In this document: positions 40,432-53,689 of the stretch, one piece after another | How positions within the stretch are numbered: position 1 is the first letter of the stretch | Layout of the letters: every line of letters starts with the position of its first letter | Assembly: GCA_051294375.1 (NCBI GenBank) | Contig: JBJCIZ010000239.1 | Coordinates: forward strand, 1,169,678 to 1,233,677 | Source: Paraspadella gotoi | Lineage: Eukaryota > Chaetognatha | Direction of reading: 5' to 3' | Length of the DNA: 64,000 nt | Position numbers and translations under genes: made by a program | Notes under the pieces: model-generated | What the model saw: only the letters and a program-made list of their open reading frames with translations | Databases searched by the model: none | What the model was told of the DNA's origin: nothing

Positions 40432-40740
40432 GGTTGAGATTTATTCTGTTTTCGACGAGTGAGACGATAATTAATAGTTTAATTTGTTTAAATTATTTAA
40501 ATAGTTAAATCTAAATTTTAAAAATTTTATTAAATTGATGACTATGTTTGTTGAAGTCAGTTCTTTTCGGAATTTTCTTTAAATAAAATATGTTAAACTT
40601 GGCAAAAACGTTCCGTTCCTAAAGATGATAATAGACAAATGCCAAAGTTTTGTTCTGTTGAGTAAAGATAAATAAGAAAATAAGTGATGAAGCCATTTGA
40701 GGGGTTTGGTTCTTCGTATATTGACTCAAGTAATGAATGT

Positions 40741-40742
<2 letters not shown>

Positions 40743-40792
<50 letters not shown>

Positions 40793-40903
40793 ATTTCGTC
40801 AGGTTGTTCTTTTTTTTCATTTGATGGATTGACGTCATTAAACAAAAAGATGAGAAAAGATTCCATAACAAATTACGTCGTTTAAAACTAAGAGAGATGT
40901 GAG

Positions 40904-40973
<70 letters not shown>

Positions 40974-41156
40974 AAATTAGGAGATAAAAATAGAGATATT
41001 CTTAAAGACACTAAAGGTAGTGATTAGAATCTTTATATATTTTATACTTATTTAAAAATGTTTTTAAACATAATTATATATTTTTTTCATTGGAGCTTCT
41101 TCGTAACTTTCATAGAAAGAAATAAAAAAAGAGAGAGAGAAGAGAGAAAAGAAAGA

Positions 41157-41204
<48 letters not shown>
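40743..41204. repeat. Three (GA)n microsatellite tracts
   Basis: At 40743-40792, 40903-40975 and 41131-41204, separated by AT-rich DNA, upstream of the zinc-finger gene. Confidence 0.95.
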
Positions 41205-41208
<4 letters not shown>

Positions 41209-41379
41209 TAAAACTTTATAACCGTAACCGCATTTAACGAAATGCGATTCTCCGCTTTTAAAATCGACCTTCGTTATATCCTCGTTCCTATTTTTTGTTC
41301 TCTCCCGACAGTAAATCTCTTTTAAAACGACGGACGATGGCGCTGTTCGTCGAGAGTCGCGCGGCGAAGCGTCCAACGG

Positions 41380-41405
41380 CGACGACGACGACGACTACGA
41401 AGACC

Positions 41406-41457
<52 letters not shown>
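41380..41457. repeat. (ACG)n triplet repeat
   Basis: About 25 ACG units, the first with variants. Open in several frames (poly-Thr, poly-Val on the complement); I do not read it as coding. Confidence 0.9.
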
Positions 41458-41460
<3 letters not shown>

Positions 41461-41875
41461 CAGCTGACGACATGGAAGTCGTTATTATCGTCTTTAAGGG
41501 TTTTTTATATCTTTAATAAAATTAAATTAAATTAAAATAATCTTTAAAACGCAATGCCGACTGCCTAATATTTGATGTCTGTTTGTACTATTACTTGCGC
41601 AATTGCACAATTGCACCATTGCACATCCCTCAGCACTCCTTCCCACTTCCCAACAACTTCGTCCCTTTTCCCATTCGTCTCCACTCTTCTCTCCACCCTA
41701 CTGTCCAAACCCCCTGCCCTAACCATGCACCCACCTCCACTACCCACCTCCGTTCACCCCCCTCCCACACCCCCGCCACTTCGGACTCTTGGCTCGGCCT
41801 TCCTGATCACGTGACTCGAAAGTTGGCAGCGAAAAGAGAATCGACGCCGCGATTCTCGCCTCCTCGTTGCGTCGG

Positions 41876-41992
41876 CACCGCGTCGGCACCGCGTCGGCCC
41901 TTCGTCGTGAGTGAGTCGGCACCGCGTCGGCATTGCGTCCGCGTCGCATCGGCACCGCTTCTGCGCCGAGTCGACACAGAATCCGCCTCGCG
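41876..41992. repeat. GC-rich 12-bp repeat (CGGCACCGCGTC)
   Basis: Imperfect units of GTCGGCACCGC, running almost directly into the 24-bp minisatellite. Confidence 0.8.
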
Positions 41993-42022
41993 TTCACGTT
42001 GCTTCCTCACTTCGTCGATGTC

Positions 42023-42450
42023 GCAATTCGGCATTTGCTGGAGCTCTCACTTCGGCATATGCTGGAGCTCGAAATTCAGCATTTGCTGGAGCTCTCACTT
42101 CGGCATTTGCTGGTGCTCTCACTTCGGTATTTGCTGGAGCTCTCACTTCGGCATTTGCTAGAGCTCTCACTTAAGAATTTGCTGGAGCTCTCACTTCAGA
42201 ATTTGCTGGAGCTCTCTTTTAAGCATTTGCTGGAACTCTCACTTCAGCATTTGCTAGAGCTTTCCCTTCATTATTTGCTGGTGCTCTCACTTCCTCATTT
42301 GCTGGTGCTCTCACTTCAGCATTTTCTGTTGCTCTCACTTTAGAATTTTTTGGATTTCTCACTTCAGCATTTGCTAGAGCTTTCCCTTCAGTATTTGCTG
42401 GGGCTCTCATTTCACATTCGCTGGAGCTCTCATCTAAGTCTACTGCGGCA
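42023..42450. repeat. 24-bp minisatellite, ~17 imperfect units
   Basis: Unit approximately TTCGGCATTTGCTGGAGCTC plus TCAC. Because the unit is 8 codons, long frames stay open on both strands (SHFGICWS, LELSLRHL, VRAPANAE repeats). No promoter, start context or homology supports coding. Confidence 0.9.
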
Positions 42451-42661
42451 AACGAATTTGAATCTACTGGAGCAGCTTAGAGAATTTGCGATTACGTTGA
42501 CCTTTCTGAGCAAGTGAGCATTGACGTCAATTTGCCGGAGCAATGACGTCAATTGGCCGATGCACTGACGTCACTGCCGGTGCGTTGACAACTTCATCGG
42601 GCGATTCATCTCTTGTTTATTTCCGTCTCCCAGTTATTTTCTGTTTTCCGGGAAAAGTGCC

Positions 42662-42778
<117 letters not shown>

Positions 42779-42967
42779 GCCTTTTTTATTTTCAATATTT
42801 ATTTCCCCACCGATCGCGCGAAGAGGTATTGTTTTAAGGATAACCTTTGCTTATTTTTTTTTCTATCGCCAAAACAAACGAATCGAAATATTTCGTTTTA
42901 TCAATTTTTCTACATTGCCAAACATATTATCAAAATCCATCTTGAGAACGCAGTATACAGTATACAC

Positions 42968-43932
42968 TAAGGCGTAGTGAAAGTTACATAATTTTTATAT
43001 TGGTTGTACCAATTTCATAAAATTCAGCTCCTTGTATTTTGATGCTAGTGCGGAGTACGATAAGTATTCCCCGATCTAATACTTAAGGGAGTGGTCTTTT
43101 CATACAATTGAAACATTCTTTGAAATATTTTTCCACTTCATTGATAAGGAAGCCAGGTACTCTGGGAGTGAATAAACGAGACTGTGAGAGAGTCTTGATT
43201 GAAAGCTTGCAGGGACCTGCTATGTCATTATCTTGTAAGAGTGATGGAGGCCTTAAACCACCAAAGCCTGTCCAAAGTCAGGGGCAAGATAGCTTATTTA
43301 TTAAATGAATGGATAATTTTTATATTGGTTGTACCAATTTCATACAAAAATTCTAAAAGTCAATTATGAACAACATACCATCAGTAAACATTAATTTGTA
43401 AAAAAAAATAATTTTATGTTCTTCAATTTTTGCTGTAGGCTATATTTATATATAGTACTATCCTTATAAAATCGAAAAATTTCAAAATAGGCTTTTTTTA
43501 ATTTTGAGTGCAGATTTGAATTCCTCGTCAAAAGTTGATAGAAGAAAATATAAATCATTTTTGAAAATTCTTTCATTAAGTGGGTTAAAAATTAAAAAAA
43601 CTATATTTAATATATAAAAAATAATTTTTAGCTTAAAATATAGTTTTTATCATTTTTGACCCACTTAATGAGGGAATTTTTCAAAAAGAGTTATATTTCT
43701 TTTTTATCAACTTTTTATGACGAATCCAAATCTGCAAAAAAATCTTTAAAAAAACTGTTTTGAAATTTTAACATTTATTGGATTAGTACTAGTATAAATA
43801 TGGCCTACTGCTTAAATTGTAAAATTTATTATAAATTTTTTTATTACATAAATGTTTATTAGTATAATGTTATTCGTTCCTCACTTTTAGAATTTTAATT
43901 AAAATTAAATATAGAAATTTTACTACGCCTTA
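42968..43932. mobile_element. ~965-bp TIR element carrying a satellite monomer and a long hairpin
   Basis: It starts TAAGGCGTAGTGAAAG and ends TTTTACTACGCCTTA, the same termini as the 263-bp element at 7624. 42988-43340 is a full inverted satellite monomer; 43345-43470 and 43800-43930 match the interior of the short element. The flanks are GTATACAC and CTATACAG, sharing TATACA, a weak 8-bp target duplication; 14-bp near-copies TATACAGTATACAC/TATACAGTATGCAC lie on the two sides. No transposase. Confidence 0.75.
43490..43760. repeat. Long imperfect inverted repeat (hairpin) inside the TIR element
   Basis: The left arm contains GCAGATTTGAATTCCTCGTC and the right arm GACGAATCCAAATCTGC; also CATTAAGTGGGTTAAAAA against TTTTTGACCCACTTAATG. 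Arms of about 110 bp around a 50-bp AT-rich loop. Confidence 0.75.
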
Positions 43933-44134
43933 CTATACAGTATGCACTTGTTTGAACCAGCTTTATTCTATCATCGCAGATGGAATGAGAACCGAACATG
44001 GAATCGGATCCGCGACTCGGGTAGAATCCGCCGGAATCCGGATTCGACTCTCTCATTGGACGAACCATCAAGTGAATCGACCAATTACAAGATGGGTTTC
44101 ATGCTATGAAGAAAAAAACAAAATCAATTTACAA

Positions 44135-45340
44135 ATAATTGGTACAACCAACGTAAAAATTATCCATTAATTTAATAAATAAGCTATCTTGCCCTGACTT
44201 TGGACAGGCTTTGGTCTTACAAGATAATGGTCAGTTTGTCGTCTGCCGTCGTCACCCGCCTGTCCGTTCAACCGTTTGTCAGTTTTTTGTCAGTTTTCGT
44301 TAGTATTTTTGGTATTTTGAGGTATTACAAGTAAGTCCTGGGCGCATTTTTTGCCATACTCAGCATTTAAAATTACTTCCTTTCTACTTTCCATCCCCCT
44401 GCGACCGGATATTTTAGATTGTTATTTCTAGACATGCTCATAGTATTTGGTATGCTTGACATACTAAAATAGCGGGGGTGTTACGAAATAACTGTCTTTA
44501 ATATACCGAGGAAATCCAGCTTCTCTACCCTTTCCCCGTTGCTCTTTTGCTCTTTATTACTGACATCGAAAATGCTTCCATTCTAGCGATCGACACGACA
44601 TCTTTAGGCTCTTTCTTTGTTTATACTTAAGTACAGAATTCCGAAGGCAGTGTACAGCTGATTCTGATTGGTGCCCGTGATTTCGATAGATTTCGATTAA
44701 GATTCTGATCGAATTCTAGCCACGGTGGCATCTTCAGATCTCAAAGTTGTCACTGGTTTTTAGTTCTTTTCAGAGCTTATTTAGACTCTTATCAGATATC
44801 TCGGAATCTCATTTTTTGTGTTGATCGCTGGTTTGGTGGACTTTTCTATGAAGAGAAGCATCTCTTTTTGTATATTATTGGCTTCAGAAACTACACTTCT
44901 CTCCTACTACAAGCAACAGCTTCTACTACAACTTCTACAGACTCCAGCAAAGACTACTACAAGCAACTACTACTCTTCTTCAGACTCTACAGACATTTCG
45001 TCAAGTCCTGGGCTTAGTTGGACAGTCGTCATTTCGGCCTTAGCCGACGTCGTCTACTGAGACTTTGTCGTCAGCATCTCCAGGGCGTCTGGACCGGCGC
45101 CATCGTCTCTTCTGCGCCATTTTATACCCAATTCCATCTGGTCTTCAATGCGCAGAATTAGTCCCAGTCAGTTAGAATTCAAAGACGCCACTTCTCCGAA
45201 CTTAGTTCAAAACAGCAAGTCCCTGCAGGCTTTCAATCAAAACTCTCTCACAGTCTCGTTATTCACTCCCAGAGCACTTGGTTTCCCTAATCCCTATCAA
45301 TGAAGAGGTATAATAGTTCAAAGAATGTTTCAATTGTATG
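44135..45340. other. Two satellite fragments around unannotated DNA
   Basis: Satellite pieces at 44137-44230 (GGTACAACCAACG to TTTGGTCTTACAAGATAATG) and 45217-45335 (TCCCTGCAGGCTTTCAATCA onward). The 1-kb stretch between has balanced composition but no ORF or family I recognise; an insertion into one monomer is possible. Confidence 0.5.
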
Positions 45341-45399
45341 AGAAGATCATTCTTAACCGATCCCTATTATCAAATTACCCTTTGGGATTCCCTTTCCTC

Positions 45400-45547
45400 C
45401 CCCTCTCTCTCTCCCTCTCTCTCCCTCTCCCTCTCTGACCCCAAACGGTCTTGTCGCTCCATCGGGACGAGTCTTTCATTGCTGCTGCCCTCTGCGGTCG
45501 CCCGCGCGAAACATGTCCGGGGGAAACAAAGGAGCAATCGACGAAGA

Positions 45548-45619
<72 letters not shown>

Positions 45620-45775
45620 AAGAAATTATTTAAATTCTCCAATTAAATTAGTGCGTTAACGATCCATTTTGCGGCTCCTTTTTCTTTAAATTACTTTTTA
45701 CATCCACATTTTCGTCCTTTCTTTTCTTTTTCCTTTAGCCACTCTCTCTCTCTCTTTTTCTTTCTCCCTATCCCC

Positions 45776-45851
<76 letters not shown>

Positions 45852-45976
45852 CAGACTTTCTCAAGGAATGGCGGCTCGATACAAGAGAGAAAAAAAAAGA
45901 CTTTTCTTCAATCAAGGTCTTCGGCCGAGTCTTTTGCCAAAATGCCTTCGCCCTTTGATCTCTCTCTCTCTCTCCC

Positions 45977-46029
<53 letters not shown>

Positions 46030-46035
46030 CTCTCC

Positions 46036-46101
<66 letters not shown>
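45400..46101. repeat. Cluster of (CT)n microsatellites
   Basis: CT runs at 45400-45438, 45553-45616, 45777-45852 and 45957-46101. No gene between them. Confidence 0.95.
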
Positions 46102-46106
<5 letters not shown>

Positions 46107-46627
46107 TTTTTTTCTTTTCTTTTTTTATATTGTTTTCTTTTCTTTTTTTTGAACTTCGTATTTTTTTTTTATTGAAAGAAAGATTCGTAACCATGAACTT
46201 TGGACCCGTCTAGCGGCGAGACGAGATGGCAAGTGCGTGTGTTCAGATTCGAATCGGTCACGGTGAACACTCGAAAACGCATGCTGGCCAGTGGCCACGC
46301 TATCTCATAGATAACCATAATTAATTGCATCAATGACTTCGTAGTCTCTGGCAATCTGACAAGAAGGTGCCAACGATTGCAAGGGTAAATGGTCACAATG
46401 TCGAAATTAAATGACCAGAGAAAGTATTCAAATTTTGAGGCGTCTCCGCTGACGTTGGCTCATCTTCATAGCAGCAAGAAGAACATATGACGGGAGCGAT
46501 CAAAACTGATCACGGCTAAAGGCTAACGGACTTGATGGAGTATGTTTTCAAAGTTCGGGTTTAATTTAATATTCAATTCTAAATTCAATTCAATTCAATT
46601 CTATGAGATCGGCAACAGCTGCATTGT

Positions 46628-46663
<36 letters not shown>
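46628..46663. repeat. (GGC)n triplet repeat ending at a gap
   Basis: Twelve perfect units, then 212 N. Confidence 0.95.
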
Positions 46664-46875
46664 NNNNNNNNNNNNNNNNNNNNNNNNNNNNNNNNNNNNN
46701 NNNNNNNNNNNNNNNNNNNNNNNNNNNNNNNNNNNNNNNNNNNNNNNNNNNNNNNNNNNNNNNNNNNNNNNNNNNNNNNNNNNNNNNNNNNNNNNNNNNN
46801 NNNNNNNNNNNNNNNNNNNNNNNNNNNNNNNNNNNNNNNNNNNNNNNNNNNNNNNNNNNNNNNNNNNNNNNNNNN
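46664..46875. other. Assembly gap (212 N)
   Basis: Bounded by GGC repeats on the left and CT repeats on the right. Confidence 0.99.
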
Positions 46876-46910
<35 letters not shown>

Positions 46911-46985
46911 TCTCGGATTGCTCTTTTATTTTTCTCCCATCTCGTTGTTCTTTTTCTCCGTCGGTTTCGCTCGCGTCGGCGCTCG

Positions 46986-47150
46986 GCGGCCATTTTGATT
47001 TTCCGGTTCGTCGGATTTCGTCGGGTTCTTTTTTCGGAGAAATGAGCGCCGGCGTCGTTCAAATGGGCGCCGGCGCCGGTTATGGGTCGCCGGCGCCCGT
47101 TAAGAGGGCGCCGGTGGCGTTGTTTTCGAGCGTCAGGCGGTACCACATTG
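46986..47150 (+). promoter_or_regulatory. GC-rich patch with YY1-like motif and possible first exon
   Basis: GCGGCCATTTTG at 46986-46997, then ATG at 47042 opening MSAGVVQMGAGAGYGSPAPV and an acceptable donor (GTACCA) near 47137. It resembles a promoter with a short first coding exon, but no following exon was found. Confidence 0.25.
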
Positions 47151-47505
47151 AAGAAACGTCTGGACGTTTTCGGCGTTTCTTTGTTTTGTTTTGTTTGTTT
47201 TTTTCTTGTTATTATTTATTTGATAATGATAATTAATTGGGTATATATTTTAGTATTAGTTTTAGCAAATAGCAGTTACAAATTTTGAAACAATATTAAA
47301 TCTATTGTATAGTCGCTATGGTTTTAAATTTTTAATACGTACGTATTTAGAATCTTAATTAGCTCTTTCGTAAATTTCGTAAATTTCGTTAATTTCATTA
47401 CTTAAATTACACGACAGTTCTTTAAATAAGTAAATTAAAAAGGCAACGAATGAAAAAAAATTCTTTATTTGAGTTTGCAACGGAATCTTTTCGGTCCTTG
47501 TGGTT

Positions 47506-47595
<90 letters not shown>

Positions 47596-47626
47596 AAAGA
47601 GAGAGAGGGAGAGAGAGAGAGAGATA
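47506..47626. repeat. (GA)n microsatellite
   Basis: About 120 bp of GA with several interruptions. The surrounding 47240-48020 is AT-rich with nothing recognised. Confidence 0.95.
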
Positions 47627-48022
47627 GTGTGACACCGAGTCAAAAATTTATCTCGCAACCGGCATTTTCAGCCGAGAGTCCTGGGCCCTATAATAAAATA
47701 TTTTAAACAATATCTGTATTTATTAAATTTAACATTGTTGAAAGAATAGCTCTTTTGATTTATTTCAACGCGTTTCCGTTTTTTTTTAGCCAAATTAATA
47801 ATAACGAAAAATAAAAATAAAAAATTTCTCTTTTACACGTTCGTTCGTTCGTTTGTTTTTAAACTGTTTGAAATTGTTTATTTAAAATTCCATTTCGTAT
47901 CTTAATTTTTCGATTGACTTTCGCTCCAAACGATTTCTTCATTAAACGAAAAAAAAAAGACGGAGAAAAAAAATTCCATCCAACTTCTTTTTTATCCTCT
48001 TCCTCCTCCTCCTCCTATTCAA

Positions 48023-48137
<115 letters not shown>

Positions 48138-48670
48138 TTCCTCTTCTTCATTCTTCACAATCCTTCAGACGAAAGTCACAGGTTAAGTTTCTCTTTCACA
48201 GAGTCTCATGAAAAAAAATGTTTCGTCTGATTCCACAGAGCGAAGATTGACAAACTTAAAAAAATATATATATCGAGGTTTCTAGGTTATTTTGGTCACG
48301 AGTTATAAGATTTTAGATGATAATTGTTGTACGACATCGGCAAAAGCTGTTAGAGTTTTAATTTGAGGCTCTCTTGTACAAAAGTTTAAAAGTAAAAAAT
48401 ATTTCACCCTAATCTGTTACCAAACAAAAACCTGATTCTTAACTCAAACCCGATGTTAAACATTTTCTAATCAAATCAACCCTAATCGTTAACATAATTC
48501 CAAACCTTTAACCTAATTCGAAAGCCCAAAAATTATTTCATACGTTTTCTAATTTAACATGAAATGAGACGGTTTTGGAAAAGAACGCCCACTTTTACAG
48601 ATTTTATTTTTCGATGTGCCTTCCTTCAAGTCATTTCGTTTATATCTTAAGAATATAAGTGGAATCAATT

Positions 48671-48811
<141 letters not shown>

Positions 48812-48867
48812 TCATCGTCTACATCCTTCGACCTTACCTTTTCTTAAACTCACCATTTCTAATTCAT

Positions 48868-49121
48868 TCTTCTTCTTCTTCTTCTTCTTCTTCTTCTTCT
48901 TCTTCTTCTTCTTCTTCTTCTTCTTCTTCTTCTTCTTCTTCTTCTTCCTCTTCCCAAATCGAGCGAGCAGCGCTTCAATCTCATTTGCATATTTTCGTTA
49001 AGATTTCCTTTTAATTTCTTTTAGGATTCTTAATCGTTCCCCAGAAACGCATCGCCGTCGCCCCATTAGAAAATGGAGGAGGCCGCCCTACTTGTTTCGA
49101 TGTCGTCGTTGTCGTCTTTCT

Positions 49122-49153
<32 letters not shown>

Positions 49154-49793
49154 CTTTTTTCGTCGTCGTCGTCGTCGTTTTTCGTCGTCGTCGTCGTCGT
49201 CGTCGTCTTTATTGTCTTCATTGTAGGGTATAAACACAGGATTTCTTGTTGTCCGTTTGTAATAAAGTATTTACGTATTTAGATATAATTCAAAAACAAA
49301 CTCTTACTCAAAGAGGCCCTACTTTAAATATCCAATTTATTTTTAAAAAATACCAAAAAAATACGCATAACATTTTAATCATTTGTTTTCGAACGATGTT
49401 CGTCAACGGATTTAACTATACAATTCGCTTCTACTTCAATAAAAACTGTTTAAATTTTTAATTTTTTTTTGTTAAAAATATTTCAACTTATCATCATCGG
49501 GAGCTCGGTTTATTAACATCGTCGTCGTCGTCGTCGTCGTCGTCATGGTCGTCGTCGTCCGCCCTCTCCGACGGCGCCTAACGGCCCACGCGCGCGTTTT
49601 CACCTCCCGATGGTGAAAAAAAAAGGAGAAAAAATAAAAGAACATCGATTAAAAAAAGGGAGAAAAGAAAAAAAAGGATTCGAAAAACATCGGAGGCCGA
49701 TTTTGGATGAGGAGGGGAGAAGTTGGAGAGGGAAGGGAAAAGAGAAGTTGGAAAGAGAGGGGAGATAATGGTTTTGTTAACGAGAGGAATTAG

Positions 49794-49881
<88 letters not shown>

Positions 49882-50948
49882 ACAGAGCGTATTTTCAGGG
49901 TACAGGGTTCGAATTAAAACTTAACCCCCCTATAGGAAAAATTATTATTTCCTTCGATAATTTTTTCTTAATGATACAACTGAAAAAATTTAGTTTTATT
50001 GATCATTTTACTTCATGTTTAACTCATGTCAGCTCCTCATTTATGAAGTATACCTTCCATAGGACTCATCCAAAGATGATATGAAAAAGTCTTTAAAAAC
50101 ATAAAATAACAATAAAGTCAAATAAAGTAATAATAAACGTTAACAGTGAAAGGATAGGAAACATTAAACAATATAGATTAAATACTAAATCCTTCATGAA
50201 GTATAAAAATAGAAAACATGTAATTTGCAAATTTTCATAACTCGAAAGAAAAGTTGACAGAGAAAATAGGTTGGATCCTATCTGACGGTGACGTCACGCA
50301 ACAGGATCTAAAAATCGAAAATCAAATAAAGTCTAAAGAGGAAGATGGAAAGAAAAAGGTAAGGAAGAGCGAGAGAGGTAAGGCAGAGTCGGGAGGTGAG
50401 GATAAGTCACGGGGTAAGGATGACAGAAAACGTTTTATTTTTTTTTTTGAGAAGGTTCGATGTCATCCGGATTCGTTAGAGATGACGACGACGTTCCAGA
50501 ATTAATTGTGAACAATGGAATCCGAGGTCTTTATTCTAGAATCAAAAGACAAAGTGATTCATTTCTAAAAATGGCAGTTTTTCATTCTGGGTATTTTTTT
50601 ATCTTCCAAGAATCAAAGTATAAATCAAAATTTTTATAATTGATTAATCAATCGATTGATTAATTAAAATTCACAGCAAGTTAGCATCTCTTGTTCAGCA
50701 AGTAAGTTACTTGGTTTATTCAAAAAGGAAATTAATTAAGCTAAGTATACTATTATTTAAGAACCCTTACCTTTTTACTGAGATAGCATGAGATTTCAAC
50801 GAAGAATCTGACCGTTATTAAGGTTTGTTTTTTTCAATTATTTGTTTAGTTTTATAGCCTCGTGAATATATAATTATATATATATATTATAATTAATTAT
50901 AATTTATTATAATTTTCCCACCCTCCCTTAGAGTTGAACGTTTATTCC

Positions 50949-50983
<35 letters not shown>

Positions 50984-50985
50984 CA
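48868..50985. repeat. 2.1-kb tandem duplication, copy 1
   Basis: Begins with a (TTC)n run and TCGAGCGAGCAGCGCTTCAA, passes (GTC)n arrays at 49117-49207 and 49517-49558, a GA tract at 49795-49876, and ends after GAGTTGAACGTTTATTCCAC and a CT run. Near-identical to 50994-53180 apart from short indels and microsatellite lengths. No coding capacity recognised. Confidence 0.93.
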
Positions 50986-50993
50986 AGAGAGAG

Positions 50994-51200
50994 TTCTTCT
51001 TCTTCTTCTTCTTCTTCTTCTTCTTCTTCCTCTTCCAAATCGAGCGAGCAGCGCTTCAATCTCATTTGCATATTTTCGTTAAGATTTCCTTTTAATTTCT
51101 TTTAGGATTCTTAATCGTTCCCCAGAAACGCATTGCCGTCGCCATTAGAAAATGGAGGAGGCCGCCCTACTTGTTTCGATGTCGTCGTTGTCGTCTTTCT

Positions 51201-51238
<38 letters not shown>

Positions 51239-51948
51239 CTTTTTTCGTCGTCGTCGTCGTCGTTTTTCCGTCGTCGTCGTCGTCGTCGTTTTTCGTCGTC
51301 GTCGTCGTCGTCGTCGTCTTTATTGTCTTCATTGTAGGGTATAAACACAGGATTTCTTGTTGTCCGTTGTAATAAAGTATTTACGTATTTAGATATAATT
51401 CAAAAACAAACTCTTACTCAAAGAGGCCCTACTTTAAATATCCAATTTATTTTTAAAAAATACCCAAAAAAACGCATAACATTTTACTCTTTCATTTTCG
51501 AACAATGTTCGTCAACGGATTAAACATACAATTCCACTTCAATAAAAACTGTTTAAATTTTTAATTTTTTTTTTGTTAAAAATATTTCAACTTATCATCA
51601 ATCGGGAGCTCGGTTTATTAACATCGTCGTCGTCGTCGTCGTCGTCGTCATGGGTCGTCGTCGTCATGGTCGTCGTCGTCGTCGTCATGGTCGTCGTCGT
51701 CATGGTCGTCGTCGTCCGCCCTCTCCGACGGCGCCTAACGGCCCACGCGCGCGTTTTCACCTCCCGATGGTGAAAAAAAAGGAGAAAAAATAAAAGAACA
51801 TCGATTAAAAAAGGAGAAAAGAAAAAAAAGGATTAGAAAAACATCGGAGGCCGATTTTGGGATGAGGAGGGGAGAAGTTGAGAGAGGGAAGGGAGAAGAG
51901 AAAGCTGGAAAGAGGGGGAAGATAATGGTTTTGTTAACGAGAGGGAAT

Positions 51949-52034
<86 letters not shown>

Positions 52035-53136
52035 GAGGAGCTGATATGAGAGGCAGAGCGTATTTTCAGGGTACAGGGTTCGAACTCAAAACTGAACCCC
52101 CCTATAGGAAAAATTATTATTTCCTTCGATAATTTGTTCTTAATGATACAACTGAAAAAATTAGTTTTATCAATTATTCGATTGATCATTTACTTCATGT
52201 TTAACTCATGTCCAGCTCCTCATTTATGAAGTATACCTTCCATAGGACTCATCCAAAGATGATATGAAAAAGTCTTTAAAAACATAAAATAACAATAAAG
52301 TCAAATAAAGTAATAATAAACGTTAATAGTGAGAGGATTGAAAACATTAAACAATATAGATTAAATACTAAATCCTTCATGAAATATAAAAATAGAAAAC
52401 ATGTAATTTGCAAATTTTCATAACTCGAAAGAAAAAGTTGACAGAGAAAAATAGGTTGGATCCTATCTGACGGTGACGTCACGCAACAGGATCTAAAAAT
52501 CGAAAATCAAATAAAGTCTAAAGAGGAAGATGGAAAGAAAAAGGTAAGGAAGAGCGAGAGAGGTAAGGCAGAGTCGGGAGGTGAGGATAAGTCACGGGGT
52601 AAGGATGACAGAAAACGTTTTATTTTTTTTTTTGAGAAGGTTCGATGTCATCCGGATTCGTTAGAGATGACGACGACGTTCCAGAATTAATTGTGAACAA
52701 TGGAATCCGAGGTCTTTATTCTAGAATCAAAAGACAAAGTGATTCATTTCTAAAAATGGCAGTTTTTCATTCTGGGTATTTTTTTATCTTCCCAAGAATC
52801 AAAGTATAAATCAAAATTTTTATAATTGATTAATCAATCGATTGATTAATTAAAATTCACAGCAAGTTAGCATCTCTTGTTCAGCAAGTAAGTTACTTGG
52901 TTTATTCAAAAAGGAAATTTAATTAAGCTAAGTATACTATTATTTAAGAACCCTTACCTTTTTACTGAGATAGCATGAGATTTCAACGAAGAATCTGACC
53001 GTTATTAAGGTTTTGTTTTTTTCAATTATTTGTTTAGTTTTATAGCCTCGTGAATATATAATTATATATATATATTATAATTAATTATAATTTATTATAA
53101 TTTTCCCACCCTCCCTTAGAGTTGAACGTTTATTCC

Positions 53137-53180
<44 letters not shown>
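50994..53180. repeat. 2.1-kb tandem duplication, copy 2
   Basis: Same order of landmarks as copy 1. The second GTC array (51625-51718) is longer, with ATGGTC interruptions, and the GA tract (51950-52026) is purer. Confidence 0.93.
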
Positions 53181-53183
<3 letters not shown>

Positions 53184-53350
53184 TTAGAGTTTCACGTTTA
53201 TTCCACATCATAAAAAACACTTGGCATCGTCTCTCCTTCGCTTTCCGGTTTGGGCGCTGATTGAAAGTTATTGCGTTCAATGCCCATTTTGAACGCGATG
53301 AAGAAAGGATAACTATTTGGGATGGGATATCGTTACAAATTTCTTTTTCT

Positions 53351-53354
<4 letters not shown>

Positions 53355-53405
<51 letters not shown>
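53355..53405. repeat. (CT)n microsatellite
   Basis: CT run in unannotated DNA between the 2.1-kb duplication and the gap at 53619. Confidence 0.95.
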
Positions 53406-53408
<3 letters not shown>

Positions 53409-53579
53409 AAAATTTCTTAAAAGAAAATCCTCACATTCCTTCACGCCATAGCACCTAATCGCGTAAACAAATTCAATTCGTCAATCGATTTCATTTTTTA
53501 AAAAAATCTTGGACTTCGTTTTCTCTTAAGAATTCTTCGTCGAGACGAGGCGCGTCAGAATTGGCATCTTCCCATTTCT

Positions 53580-53618
<39 letters not shown>

Positions 53619-53643
53619 NNNNNNNNNNNNNNNNNNNNNNNNN
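53619..53643. other. Assembly gap (25 N) inside a GA tract
   Basis: GA repeat on both sides; the length is probably a placeholder. Confidence 0.99.
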
Positions 53644-53689
53644 AGAGAGAGAGAGAGAGAGCGTGATATTTGAAGGAGACAGAGAGCAA

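Noticed and set aside
44818-45060. 80-codon frame in unannotated DNA
   Set aside because: No domain, splice context or conserved composition; length is within chance.
49073-49282. Poly-Val/poly-Ser frames over GTC arrays, with FLIVPQKRIAVAPLENGGG-like flank
   Set aside because: The flank is short, matches nothing I recognise and is simply duplicated at 51152; treated as repeat DNA.
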